NCBI RefSeq assembly: GCF_019050325.1
Contig: NZ_VOMB01000009.1
Span: forward strand, 1 to 64,000
Length of the DNA stretch: 64,000 nt
Direction of reading: 5' to 3'
Origin: [Mycobacterium] fortunisiensis
GTDB taxonomy: Bacteria; Actinomycetota; Actinomycetes; Mycobacteriales; Mycobacteriaceae
Positions 9,458-17,912 of this stretch are shown piece by piece. Within the stretch, counting starts at the first letter, position 1, and the number at the start of each line of letters is the position of its first letter. The position numbers were made by a program, and so were the translations under genes. The notes beneath the pieces were generated by a model that was given only the letters and a program-made list of their open reading frames with translations, made no database searches and had not been told where the DNA came from.

Positions 9458-9866
9458 TCCGGCACTGGACATAAATCGGCAATATGTCACAACTATCTGG
9501 CCGAAACGCTGCATGATCCGCGCGGGGTTGCCCGTCGGGGTCACGGCCGATTCGTGGGGCGCTGTGACACTTCACGGTGGGCGGATCTGGTCCTGATATA
9601 CGTCTATGACATGGCTTGGGACGGCTATCTCAGCTCACCGGAGTGACTGCCTGTCGGGGTTGAGCTGCCGTTATCACTGTGTCAGAAGGTCTCGTGATCG
9701 TCGCCGGGGACCCACGATTCTGTCTTTACAAAAGTATGTAAAAGTGTCACAGTTGGTGTGAATCGGATCATATCTGGCGTGCGGCGGGTGGAACGTTGAT
9801 GCCGGGCCTGTGAACGGCTGCCCACTGTCGGCCCGCAGTGGGCGATCATGTTGTGAGGGTGAGGCG
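9458..9866. other. Long 5' region of the P450 operon; no gene seen
   Basis: These 409 bases between the TetR stop and the P450 start hold no supported gene. They contain the 27-bp box at 9724-9750 and a good ribosome site (GAGGGTGAGG) just before ATG 9867. A promoter downstream of the box is likely, but I cannot fix a -10 element. Confidence 0.55.
9724..9750 (+). promoter_or_regulatory. 27-bp conserved box, copy A
   Basis: CTTTAC, ten bases, then AAAAGTGTCAC. Inside it TTTACA (9725-9730) and TGTAAA (9737-9742) form a perfect inverted repeat with a 6-bp spacer. Three other copies with identical spacing occur at 34305, 40505 and 48504, each before an operon. This copy is 117 nt before the P450 at 9867. 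Confidence 0.7.
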
Positions 9867-11066
9867 ATGACGACGGCAAGTGTGGTGTTCGACCCGTTTT
9901 CGGCGGAGTTCTTCGAAGATCCGTATGAGATGTATCGGCAGTTGCGTGACGAAGCGCCCGTGTACTACAGCGATCGGTACGATTTCTACGCTCTCAGTCG
10001 GCACAGCGACGTCGCGGCGGCGTTCAAGGATTTCGAGACATACTCGTCGGCACGGGGTGTGACGCTGGAGGAGATCCAGGGCGGCGAGGTTCAGCATGGG
10101 CAGTCCATCATCTGGATGGATCCGCCCGACCATCGTCGGATGCGCAGTTTGGTGAACAAGGTATTCACGCCGAGGGCGATTACTGCGCAGGAACCTGTTG
10201 TGCGCGAACGGATCGCCTACCATCTGTCCCGGGTCGACCCGAGTGGCTTCGATGTGGTCTCCGATTTCGCCGCGCTATTCCCGGTGGAGGTCATCACCAG
10301 CATGCTGGGAGTGCCCGAACAGCATCGTCAGCAGCTGCGGCTGTGGCTCGATGAGTTCCTGCAGCGTGCGCCCGGGCAGATCGATTCCGGCGGCAGTGAC
10401 GCGATGATGAAGTCGGCAGCCTTCTATTACGACCTGGTTCAGCAGCGGCGTGCCGAACTTCGCGACGATATGATCAGCGGCCTCATCGCTGCCGAAGTGG
10501 AGCGCGAAGACGGTAGCCGCACGAGCTTGAGCGACGAGGAGATCGTTGGGTTCTGCATTCTGCTCGGTGGTGCCGGCGCGGAAACCGTCACCAAACTGAT
10601 GGGCAGTGCGGTGGTGGCGTTTTCCCGGCATCGTGACCAGTGGGAGCAATTGCGGGCTGATCGGAGCAAAATCCCGGCCGCGGTGGAAGAGCTGTTGCGG
10701 TTCGACGGACCGGTCCAATACGACTGCCGTTACACCATGCGAGATGTGGCACTCCACAACACCGTTATTCCGGCCGGAAGCGCGGTGATGCTCCTGGGAG
10801 CCTCGGCCAATCGCGACGAGCGGGCCTTTACGGACGCCGATACGTTCAACATCAATAGGAACCGTGCCGAGGCTCAGAACCTCGGATTCGGCTATGGCAT
10901 CCACAGCTGCCTGGGTGCTGCCCTCGCGCGCATGGAAAGCGCCATCACTCTTGACCATCTGCTCGATTTCATGCCCGAGTTCACCGTCGACTACGACGGA
11001 TTGAAGCGCGTGAGCATGACCAGCGTCTCCGGCTATTCGAATGTGCCCGTGCGAGTGCAATCGTGA
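9867..11066 (+). CDS. Cytochrome P450 (399 aa), AGAETV group, heads a beta-oxidation-like operon
   Basis: The P450 has the I-helix GGAGAETVTK (acid Glu and first Thr kept, second Thr replaced by Val), the K-helix EELLRFD, and the haem loop FGYGIHSCLG with its cysteine near 348. It opens with FDPFSAEFF and carries WMDPPDHRRMRSLVNKVFTPRAI; the P450s at 28612 and 36775 share this whole layout, so the three are paralogues. ATG 9867 has a strong ribosome site (GAGGGTGAGG). The 27-bp box lies 117 nt upstream. It is the first gene of an operon that continues with a tiny frame, two acyl-CoA dehydrogenase subunits, a SnoaL-like protein and a CoA ligase. Substrate unknown. Confidence 0.9.
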   Translation: MTTASVVFDPFSAEFFEDPYEMYRQLRDEAPVYYSDRYDFYALSRHSDVAAAFKDFETYSSARGVTLEEIQGGEVQHGQSIIWMDPPDHRRMRSLVNKVFTPRAITAQEPVVRERIAYHLSRVDPSGFDVVSDFAALFPVEVITSMLGVPEQHRQQLRLWLDEFLQRAPGQIDSGGSDAMMKSAAFYYDLVQQRRAELRDDMISGLIAAEVEREDGSRTSLSDEEIVGFCILLGGAGAETVTKLMGSAVVAFSRHRDQWEQLRADRSKIPAAVEELLRFDGPVQYDCRYTMRDVALHNTVIPAGSAVMLLGASANRDERAFTDADTFNINRNRAEAQNLGFGYGIHSCLGAALARMESAITLDHLLDFMPEFTVDYDGLKRVSMTSVSGYSNVPVRVQS

Positions 11067-11194
11067 AATCCGGCAGTGGAGTTGCTCCGCATGCGGCGGG
11101 GGTGCGGGATCCGCGTGTTGAACCGATCGAGGTGTTTGTCGGTGGTAACCGGCGGCAATTCCCATTCGACTCCGACCTGACCCTGGTCGGCTAG
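11063..11194 (+). CDS. Tiny hypothetical protein (43 aa) between P450 and acyl-CoA dehydrogenase
   Basis: A GTG at 11063 overlaps the P450 stop in a GTGA arrangement and opens 43 codons ending in TAG at 11192-11194, two bases before the GTG of the next gene. This gap-free fit is what one expects of a real coupled gene. The peptide contains VEPIEVFVGGNRRQFPF, has no cysteine and no membrane segment, and resembles no family I know; in particular it is not a ferredoxin. It may be a small accessory protein or only a leader that keeps ribosomes moving from P450 to dehydrogenase. Confidence 0.4.
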   Translation: MKSGSGVAPHAAGVRDPRVEPIEVFVGGNRRQFPFDSDLTLVG

Positions 11195-11196
11195 CG

Positions 11197-12096
11197 GTGG
11201 CCGATCTCCGTTCCGCTGCACCTGAACTCGCGTTGTTGCGGTCGTCGGCGGGAGAGTCGCTGGCGCAGTTTTACTCAGCTTGGCCCGATGACCATTGGTC
11301 GGAATCGTGGATCGACAACTGGGAGGCGCTCGGAGCCCAGGGGCTGTGGTCGACACTCGAGCCGACCGACGGATCCCTGTCGGCCGCGGCAGTGGTGGCA
11401 GAAGAATGCGGCCGCGCACTCTATCCCGGCCCCGCTGTGGAAACGTTGGTGGGCTCCCACGTGGTGGGAGATACCTCAGCGCTGGTGGACAACACGGCCA
11501 TGGTTGCGGTGCCTGCGGAGTTCCCGGTGGTAATTGTCGACGGACCGGAGTTCAGAACAGGCGCCGCAGCAGATATACAGTGGGAGCAGGCGCATTCGAT
11601 CGACGTCAGTCGCCGATTCGTGCGGAGGCAGACCTCGCCGGTTCAGCGGCCGACCACAGCCGCGGTCGAGCGGGCCAGTGCGCTGCGTCGGGTGCTGTAT
11701 TGTGCCGATACTCTCGGTTGTGTCGATCGCGTGCTACACCGAACTGTCGAATATGCCAGGCAGCGCTGCACTTTCGGCTCCCCAATCGGCAAGTACCAAG
11801 CGGTGGCACACCGGCTCGTCGATCACACCCTGACGCATCGTCAGATGCGATTGCTCATCGAAGATGCGGCGAAGGCATTCGACGATGGCGAGGCGGCTTT
11901 CTCCCACAAGGCCGCGGTCGCCGAGGCATTCATGTGGACGCGGGCTTCCGATCTCATCAGTGACTGCATTCAACTCTGCGGTGCGATCGGATTTACCTGG
12001 GAGTTCGGCCACCACTTCTTCTTGCGCCGCGTCTTCCAAAATGCGGCCGCAGGCGGTGGCCGGCCGCATCACCGACTGGCAGATGGTTACGCGTGA
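11197..12096 (+). CDS. Acyl-CoA dehydrogenase-like small subunit (299 aa)
   Basis: This protein is about 80-100 residues shorter than a standard acyl-CoA dehydrogenase. The N-terminal helical part is reduced, while the C-terminal FAD-contact and helical domain is clear: YARQRCTFGSPIGKYQAVAHRL (in two parts), then CGAIGFTWE near the end, which includes a possible catalytic glutamate. Paired short and long dehydrogenases of this kind are known in actinobacterial steroid side-chain breakdown (FadE28/FadE29-type), where they form alpha2beta2 heterotetramers. The longer partner follows with a GTGA overlap at 12093. It starts at GTG 11197. The pair probably introduces a double bond into a bulky acyl-CoA; complex formation is inferred. 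Confidence 0.82.
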   Translation: MADLRSAAPELALLRSSAGESLAQFYSAWPDDHWSESWIDNWEALGAQGLWSTLEPTDGSLSAAAVVAEECGRALYPGPAVETLVGSHVVGDTSALVDNTAMVAVPAEFPVVIVDGPEFRTGAAADIQWEQAHSIDVSRRFVRRQTSPVQRPTTAAVERASALRRVLYCADTLGCVDRVLHRTVEYARQRCTFGSPIGKYQAVAHRLVDHTLTHRQMRLLIEDAAKAFDDGEAAFSHKAAVAEAFMWTRASDLISDCIQLCGAIGFTWEFGHHFFLRRVFQNAAAGGGRPHHRLADGYA

Positions 12097-13262
12097 CCAT
12101 GCACACAGACGAGTTTCGTACGCGGGTACGCAATTTCATTGCCGCACAGGCGCCGACCGGACAATTCTACGACGGTGTCCGTGTGCCGCGCAGTCCGGAC
12201 GCCGAGGGCGCACTACGCGGCTGGTACGCCTCGCTGTTCGATGCCGGACTGATCGGTGGATCGTGGCCCGCACAGTACGGTGGGCGCCCAGATCACTCGT
12301 TGCGACACGACGCGGTGGTGATGGAGGAGATCGTCCGGGCCCGAGCACCGCGGCCCATTGACCAGGTGCTGCTGGCCAGTCACCTGATCATCACATTCGG
12401 CACCGAGGCTCAACGCGAAAAGTATCTGCCGAGAATCCGCTCCGCCGAAGATATCTGGTGTCAACTGTTCAGCGAACCAGACGTCGGGAGCGACCTGGCC
12501 AGACTGTCCACCAAGGCCATTGAGCGACCCGATGGCACGTTCTGCGTCGATGGGCAGAAGGTGTGGTCCACCGACGCGCAGTGGTCGCAGATGGGTGTGC
12601 TGATCGCGCGCACTGACCGATCTGCGAAGCCACATGCCGGGTTGACGGTGTTCCTGCTCGACATGACCACCCCGGGTGTCGGCATCCGGCCCATCCGTGA
12701 GATGACCGGGTCTGACGAGTTCTGCGAGGTTCACCTCGACCAGGTGGTGATACCGCCGGAGCAGATCTTGGGTGAGCTCAACCAGGGCTGGGCGGTGGTC
12801 AACTCGGGCCTCGCATCTGAACGGGCGTACGTCGGTGCAAATTCGGTGCTGCTCGCGCAGCTGTTGGACGACATCGTCGAGCTCTCCGGCCACGTCGACT
12901 ACCTCTCCGGCCCGGCAGCCGATGATCCGGTCGTGTCCGAGCAGCTGGCCGACTTCAAAGCTCGTGTTGCCGCCGTGCAGTGCCTTGCGGCCGACGTGGT
13001 CAGCCAGGTGATCGCCGGCACCGACCATCCGAGCGACGGATTGCTGGCCAAACTGGCCTACACCGAACTCAACGTCGCGCTGTGCTCCTACGCGATGACC
13101 ATGATGGCCGGCGGCAGACTCCGTCCCTCCGGCCAACCGGTGGCGGCTCGTCTGGAGCACGCCATGTTGTGGTCGCGTGCGCTGACCATCTCTGGTGGGT
13201 CGTCGGAGATTGTCCGCAATCTGATTGCCACTCAGCTCCTCCAACTCCCCAGATCGTGGTGA
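12093..13262 (+). CDS. Acyl-CoA dehydrogenase (389 aa), partner of the preceding short subunit
   Basis: This is a full-length acyl-CoA dehydrogenase. The N-terminal helical domain has GGSWPAQYGG, the middle beta domain has the flavin-binding segment QLFSEPDVGSDLA and KVWSTDAQWSQ, and the C-terminal helical domain ends with SGGSSEIVRNLIA. In many such enzymes the catalytic base lies in the C-terminal helical bundle; I cannot place one with certainty here, which would fit a heteromer in which only one subunit type is catalytic. It starts at GTG 12093, overlapping the preceding stop. Expected role: alpha,beta-dehydrogenation of the CoA ester formed by the ligase at 13681. Confidence 0.87.
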   Translation: MTMHTDEFRTRVRNFIAAQAPTGQFYDGVRVPRSPDAEGALRGWYASLFDAGLIGGSWPAQYGGRPDHSLRHDAVVMEEIVRARAPRPIDQVLLASHLIITFGTEAQREKYLPRIRSAEDIWCQLFSEPDVGSDLARLSTKAIERPDGTFCVDGQKVWSTDAQWSQMGVLIARTDRSAKPHAGLTVFLLDMTTPGVGIRPIREMTGSDEFCEVHLDQVVIPPEQILGELNQGWAVVNSGLASERAYVGANSVLLAQLLDDIVELSGHVDYLSGPAADDPVVSEQLADFKARVAAVQCLAADVVSQVIAGTDHPSDGLLAKLAYTELNVALCSYAMTMMAGGRLRPSGQPVAARLEHAMLWSRALTISGGSSEIVRNLIATQLLQLPRSW

Positions 13263-13267
13263 CCTGT

Positions 13268-13663
13268 ATGTCCGAAGAAGCCGCTGCTGTCCGCGAATTG
13301 ATTTCCGCCTACGCGCTGAGCCTTGACGCCGACGAGATAGAAAACTGTCTGAGCCTGTTCACCAGCGATGCGGAGTTCGAGGTGTACGGACGGGTTTTCA
13401 CCGGTCCCGATGGGATCCGGGAGATGTTCACCAACGCACCCCGCGGTCTGCACATGACGGGCGCGTCGCAAATCGATGTCGACGGCGGTTTCGCCACCGC
13501 GCGATCCCAGATCCTGTTCGTCGAGGCGGGCACTTCCAATCTGCGGCCTGCGCTCTATGACGACGAACTCGTAAATGTGGGAGGACACTGGCGGTTCCGG
13601 CGACGCCGGTGCCAATTCATCACCGCCTCCGGGCTCAGTGCCCGTCCCCAGAACCCAGCGTGA
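13268..13663 (+). CDS. SnoaL/NTF2-like small protein (131 aa)
   Basis: This is a 131-residue alpha+beta cone-fold protein of the SnoaL/NTF2-like type. It opens with a helix-rich ELISAYALSLDADEIENCLSLF segment, followed by strands around AEFEVYGRVFTGPDGIREMF, and ends in WRFRRRRCQFI. Such proteins act as small isomerases, cyclases or hydratases, or only bind ligands; the fold alone does not tell. It starts at ATG 13268, 5 nt after the dehydrogenase stop, and is followed after 17 nt by a CoA ligase, so it sits in the same operon. The longer open frame 5' of this ATG overlaps the dehydrogenase and is rejected. Confidence 0.75.
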   Translation: MSEEAAAVRELISAYALSLDADEIENCLSLFTSDAEFEVYGRVFTGPDGIREMFTNAPRGLHMTGASQIDVDGGFATARSQILFVEAGTSNLRPALYDDELVNVGGHWRFRRRRCQFITASGLSARPQNPA

Positions 13664-13680
13664 GCGGCATCTGATTCGCC

Positions 13681-15246
13681 ATGGGAGATTACGTGGATTT
13701 ATCCGGTGCCCAGCCGATTCCGGCTGACCTGCGCAAAGGCTATGTCGAACACCAGTGGTGGAACGGGGAGTTGCTCCGCGACGGGGTCGAATCCCATGCG
13801 CTGCGCGATCCCACCCGACGCGCACTCAGTGATCAGGCCTCAAGTTGGACGTATCAGCAGACCGCGCAGGCTATCTCGCGAGTGATAGCTGTGCTGCGTC
13901 GTCGCGGCGTGGGCCACGGGTCCGCCGCGCTGGTCGTGGCACCGTTGAGTGCCGCGGCCGTCATCGCCTATCACGCGATCATCCGCAGCGGCGGTGTGGC
14001 CGTCATGCTCGATCGGCGCGCCGGTCGCAGTGAGGTCGCGCATGCCATCGCCACCGCCGGTGTGGGACTGATCGTCTCGACAGGTGAGCTGCTCACCCAA
14101 CTGGAGTCGGAGCTGGGCGACGTCCCGCGCGCCAGTTTCGACGAGTTGTTGGCCGGCGACCGATCATGCACGGACTGGGTGGAACCTGACCCGGATCGGC
14201 CGTCGGTCGTATTGTTCACCTCGGGTACCACGAGTCGGCCCAAAGCGGTTGTACACAGCCTGAATACGGTGCGAGCGGCGGCCCGAAACCTGGCCGAGGC
14301 GGTCGCCGTCACGGACCGCGACGTGGCATTCCTGTCCTCGCCACTGGCCAGCGTCACCGGCATCGTGCAGATTCACCTGACTCTCGATCGCGGTGCCACG
14401 TTGCTTCTCGAGGAACGCTTCGACCGCGCCGGCTCGCTGCGTCGCATATGCGACGAGAGCGCCACTCTGATCGGTGGTGCACCGGTCATACTGGAAGAAC
14501 TCCTGTCGGAAGCCGATGCGCAAGGCATCAGCGAACTGCCGCTGCGCAGTGTGCTCGTCGGCGGTTCTGTCATCCCGCGCGCCCTACTCGACGTCGCAGC
14601 AGAGCGGTACGGCATCACACCGGTGCGTATCTACGGCTCGTCGGAAGCTCCGTGCGCGGTGCTGACGTTGCCTTCGGACACCGGCCCGGATCGCGTCCGG
14701 GACGACGGTGCCTGCGCACCGGGGACCGAGTTGCGCGTCGATGGCCCGGGGGAGCTGCTGGTCCGAGGGCCCGTCCGATTTCTCGGCTATCTCGACGAGC
14801 AACACAACGAGGGAGCCTTCGCCGGTGACGGCTGGTTTCGCACCGGAGACCTCGGCCGAGTGGAGCATGGCCGGCTCACCGTGGCGGGCCGACTGACCGA
14901 AACAGCGTCGCGAAAAGGACTCAAGGTTTCACTGGCCGAGATCGACGAACGGGTCGCGGCGCTGCCGGGAATCCGCGAAGCGGCGGCCTTTGCACTTCCC
15001 GACACCGAGACCGGTGAGCGGGTCGCGGTAGCGGTGATCGCAGATGTTCCCGACGCGATGAGCCTTGAGCTCATCACGACACCACTTGTGGATGCCGGAT
15101 TGGCGAAATGGAAGCTGCCCGAACAGATCGTGCTATGGGAGGGGCCGTTGCCGCGCACCGAGAGCGGGAAGGTCCAACGGCGCGTCATCGCCGAGCGGCA
15201 CGCGCGTTGTGCCAACCTGTACGCCGACCGGGTTCGATGGCAGTAG
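13681..15246 (+). CDS. AMP-binding acyl-CoA synthetase (521 aa)
   Basis: This is an adenylate-forming ligase. The ATP P-loop LFTSGTTSRPKAV is near residue 177, the adenine/acyl pocket segment YGSSEAP near 320, the hinge motif WFRTGDLG near 386, and the C-terminal catalytic lysine in TESGKVQRR near 497. All essential motifs are present. It would activate a carboxylic acid to the CoA thioester that the two acyl-CoA dehydrogenases upstream oxidise. It is the last gene of the operon begun by the P450 at 9867 and ends 20 nt from the convergent SDR. Acid specificity unknown; the sequence is not close to a FadD that I can name. Confidence 0.87.
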   Translation: MGDYVDLSGAQPIPADLRKGYVEHQWWNGELLRDGVESHALRDPTRRALSDQASSWTYQQTAQAISRVIAVLRRRGVGHGSAALVVAPLSAAAVIAYHAIIRSGGVAVMLDRRAGRSEVAHAIATAGVGLIVSTGELLTQLESELGDVPRASFDELLAGDRSCTDWVEPDPDRPSVVLFTSGTTSRPKAVVHSLNTVRAAARNLAEAVAVTDRDVAFLSSPLASVTGIVQIHLTLDRGATLLLEERFDRAGSLRRICDESATLIGGAPVILEELLSEADAQGISELPLRSVLVGGSVIPRALLDVAAERYGITPVRIYGSSEAPCAVLTLPSDTGPDRVRDDGACAPGTELRVDGPGELLVRGPVRFLGYLDEQHNEGAFAGDGWFRTGDLGRVEHGRLTVAGRLTETASRKGLKVSLAEIDERVAALPGIREAAAFALPDTETGERVAVAVIADVPDAMSLELITTPLVDAGLAKWKLPEQIVLWEGPLPRTESGKVQRRVIAERHARCANLYADRVRWQ

Positions 15247-15265
15247 TCGGCGAACTACACGTGAG

Positions 15266-16006
15266 TCAGAGATTGGCGGGAACGTAACTCGTCAAACCGC
15301 CGTCGACGACGAACTCGGCGCCGGTGGCATATGAGGATTCGTCGCTGACCAGGAATACGACAAAAGCCGACACCTCGGCCGGAGCGGCCCCACGGCGCAT
15401 CGGAATGGGCGTCATGAACTCTTCGGTGACTCCGGCGCTCATCGGGGTGTGCACCAGCCCGGGATGCAATGAGTTGACCCGAATGTTGTGCGAAACCAGT
15501 TCCACTGCAGCAGATTTGGTGAGACCGCGCAGACCGAACTTGGCGGCCACGTAGGGGTGCAGGTGTGCGCTTCCGGCCAGCCCCTCCACCGAGGACACGT
15601 TGACGATCGACCCGCCGCCGGCAGCGATCATCGGATCCAGCGCCGACCGCATACCCAGGTAGGCGCCGGTCAGGTTGACGTCGAGAACGCGTTGCCAGTC
15701 TGCCAGCGGTGCCGTGCGCAGTGAACCCATCGTCACGATGCCGGCGTTGTTCACCAAGGCGTCCAGCCGGCCGAATCGGGCCATGCAGCCGGCCACAGCC
15801 GCATCCCACTGATCCGGCCGGGTGACGTCCAATGACACGTAATGGCATGTGTCGCCCAGTGTTTCGGCTGTCGCGTGGCCGGCTTCGTCCAGGACGTCCC
15901 CGATCACCACCGCCGCGCCCTCGGCGATCAGAGCCGCCGCGTGGGCCGCGCCCATGCCGCGGGCGCCGCCGCTGATGAGTACTGCCTTGCCGTCAACTCG
16001 TCCCAC
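15266..16006 (-). CDS. SDR-family oxidoreductase, hydroxysteroid-dehydrogenase-like
   Basis: This is a 246-residue classical SDR. The cofactor motif SGGARGMG is near residues 12-19, NNAG near 88, the catalytic Ser is in NVSSVEG and Tyr-xxx-Lys in YVAAK near 152-156. It ends with VVDGGLTSYV. The overall type is that of NAD(P)-dependent 3-alpha/20-beta hydroxysteroid dehydrogenases, but substrate cannot be assigned. It starts with GTG at 16006, 6 nt downstream of the TetR stop on the same strand, so it is cotranscribed with that TetR. It is convergent with the CoA ligase. The regulator and SDR would share the divergent promoter region before 16540. Confidence 0.87.
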   Translation of the reverse strand: MGRVDGKAVLISGGARGMGAAHAAALIAEGAAVVIGDVLDEAGHATAETLGDTCHYVSLDVTRPDQWDAAVAGCMARFGRLDALVNNAGIVTMGSLRTAPLADWQRVLDVNLTGAYLGMRSALDPMIAAGGGSIVNVSSVEGLAGSAHLHPYVAAKFGLRGLTKSAAVELVSHNIRVNSLHPGLVHTPMSAGVTEEFMTPIPMRRGAAPAEVSAFVVFLVSDESSYATGAEFVVDGGLTSYVPANL

Positions 16007-16012
16007 GGCGGG

Positions 16013-16540
16013 TCAGCGTACCCCGGCTGCGACGCGGAGTTGGGTGAGTAGCAGATGTTCGTCGCCACCGGGAACCAGATAGTGGCACACCGCGATCCGG
16101 ACCAGTGCGGCGGCCACGGCCACTGGATCGTCGACCTGACCGGTGATCTCCCCTGCGATCAACTCGCTGAGCGCTGGTAGCGCCTTGCCCATCTGGGTCA
16201 GCACCACCGCGGGCTCGATCTCGATGAGGCCGCGCATCTGGTAGGAGCCGTAAAAGTCCACCAGAAACTGCAGCACCGCCTCCAATCGTTCTCGCCCGCT
16301 GCGGTCGCCGAGCGAGCGGGCGAGTTCCTCCCTCACCAGCTCGAGTTCGAACTGGCTGAACGCAGCCAGCAAATCTTCCTTGGAAGAGAACGACTTATAG
16401 AGCGTCGGACGCGAAATGCCGGCCTGCGCAGCAACATCAGACAGGTTGAATTTGCTGTAGCCGTGGCGACTCAGCACCTTGAAGGTGGCCTGCAGGATGC
16501 GCTGACGCGCCTGACTGGCGCCGTCGGCGGATTCGAGCAT
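16013..16540 (-). CDS. TetR-family regulator, divergent from the second P450 operon
   Basis: This is a 175-residue protein with a helix-turn-helix at about residues 12-58 (QAGISRPTLYKSFSSKEDL). The ligand domain contains LIEIEPAVVLTQMGKALP and CHYLVPGGDEHLLLTQL. It is closely related to the TetR at 2596, and like it diverges from an operon containing a CPG-type P450. The palindrome TACAC-TAG-GTGTC at 16554-16566 lies 14 nt before its ATG, the same distance as in the first divergon. Probably an autoregulated repressor whose ligand is a substrate or product of the P450 pathway. Confidence 0.85.
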   Translation of the reverse strand: MLESADGASQARQRILQATFKVLSRHGYSKFNLSDVAAQAGISRPTLYKSFSSKEDLLAAFSQFELELVREELARSLGDRSGRERLEAVLQFLVDFYGSYQMRGLIEIEPAVVLTQMGKALPALSELIAGEITGQVDDPVAVAAALVRIAVCHYLVPGGDEHLLLTQLRVAAGVR

Positions 16541-16553
16541 CGTTTACATCCTT

Positions 16554-16566
16554 TACACTAGGTGTC
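16554..16566. promoter_or_regulatory. Candidate TetR operator TACAC-N3-GTGTC
   Basis: Inverted repeat with one mismatch, between the TetR start (16540) and the P450 start (16629). It matches the site at 3156-3168: both read CTTTACACT, one variable base pair, then GGTGT, at the same distance from the TetR start. Confidence 0.6.
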
Positions 16567-16628
16567 GCCAATGTTAACGTCCGTGCCATGGTTTTGGGGA
16601 CCTTCGAATCAGCGCGGCGGGCAGCTTC

Positions 16629-17912
16629 ATGACGGCGTACGACACAGTCGATTTCTTCTCTGATCTCGGACTTGCCGAGAATCCCTACCCGTACTATGAG
16701 CATCTTCGTGAGCAGGGACCGGTCTGCCCGGTCGCAAGCACGGGGATGGTGGCGGTCACCGGCTATGACGAGCTGGTGTCGGTCTACCGGGACAGCGACA
16801 CGTTCTCGGCCATCAACTCGTCATCCGGTCCTTTTCCGCTGCCCTTCGAACCGGTCGGTGACGACATCTCCGATCTGATCGATGCGCATCGGGAGGAGTT
16901 CCCGATGAGTGAGCATCTGGTGTCGTTTGACCCGCCGACGCACACCGCACACCGGGCGCTGCTGAACGGGCTGTTCACGCCGAAGCGCCTGAAAGAGAAC
17001 GAAGAGTTCATGTGGGACGTCGCCGATCGGTTGATCGACGAGTTCATCGCCGATGGCCACGCGGAGTTCGTCGGCGCATTTGGTCAGCCGTTTCCGCTGC
17101 TGGTCATCGCCGATCTGTTGGGCGTTCCCGAGGGTGACCACGACATGTTCCGTGCGCTGTTGGCCGGTACCGGTCCGACCCAGGACGAGCCGTGGGCCAC
17201 GACGGCCGAGGACGGGTCGCTGGACCTCAACCCGCTGGCCTACCTGGACAAGTGGTTCACCACCTACATCAGCGATCGGCGGGAAACGCCGACGCCCGAC
17301 ATCCTCACCGAACTGGCGACGCAGCGCTTTCCGGACGGTGGGTTGCCGGACGTGATCGAAGTGGTGCGGGTCGCCACCTTCCTGTTCATCGCCGGTCACG
17401 AGACCACCGCACGGCTGTTGGCCAGTGCGCTACACGTGCTGGCCGAGAAGCCCGAGCTGCAGGAGCATCTGCGCTCGAACCGCCAGCTCATCCCCAACTT
17501 CGTCGAAGAAATGCTGCGCGTCGAGAGCCCGGTCAAGAGCGATTTCCGGCTCACCCGGAAGAACACCACGCTCGCCGGTGTGGACATCCCGGCGGGCACG
17601 AAGATCATGCTGCTGCCCGGTGCGGCGAATCGGGACCCGGCGCGCTTTGAGTGCCCGGCCGAGCTGCGGGTCGACCGGCCCAACGCGCGGCAGAACGTAG
17701 CCTTCGCCCGGGGTGCGCACAGCTGTCCGGGCGGTCCGCTGGCTCGGATCGAAGGACGGGTCACTGTCGACCGAATTCTGGACCGTATCAGCGATATTCG
17801 GCTCGATGAGGTGCATCACGGTCCTCCGGAGGACCGTCGATTCGAATACGTTCCGCTGTGGATCTTGCGGGGATTGAGCGAACTGCACATCGACTTCGCG
17901 GCGCGATCGTGA
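16629..17912 (+). CDS. Cytochrome P450 (427 aa), CPG-type, paralogue of the P450 at 4740
   Basis: The P450 has AGHETT in the I-helix near residue 250, the K-helix EMLR in VEEMLRVESP, and haem loop FARGAHSCPG with its cysteine near 366. FARGAHSCPG differs from the 4740 paralogue mainly by Ala after Phe. Both share DFF..NPYPYYE at the start and [20 protein letters not shown] in the middle. It heads a seven-gene operon (SnoaL-like, membrane protein, oxidase subunits III and IV, SDR fragment, epoxide hydrolase), with GTGA overlap into the next gene. The duplication of TetR plus CPG-type P450 suggests that this module and the one at 2596-6826 descend from one ancestor. Confidence 0.9.
   Translation: MTAYDTVDFFSDLGLAENPYPYYEHLREQGPVCPVASTGMVAVTGYDELVSVYRDSDTFSAINSSSGPFPLPFEPVGDDISDLIDAHREEFPMSEHLVSFDPPTHTAHRALLNGLFTPKRLKENEEFMWDVADRLIDEFIADGHAEFVGAFGQPFPLLVIADLLGVPEGDHDMFRALLAGTGPTQDEPWATTAEDGSLDLNPLAYLDKWFTTYISDRRETPTPDILTELATQRFPDGGLPDVIEVVRVATFLFIAGHETTARLLASALHVLAEKPELQEHLRSNRQLIPNFVEEMLRVESPVKSDFRLTRKNTTLAGVDIPAGTKIMLLPGAANRDPARFECPAELRVDRPNARQNVAFARGAHSCPGGPLARIEGRVTVDRILDRISDIRLDEVHHGPPEDRRFEYVPLWILRGLSELHIDFAARS

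Noticed and set aside
11063..11194. Reading the 43-codon frame as a P450 ferredoxin
   Set aside because: It has no cysteine and so cannot hold an iron-sulfur cluster.
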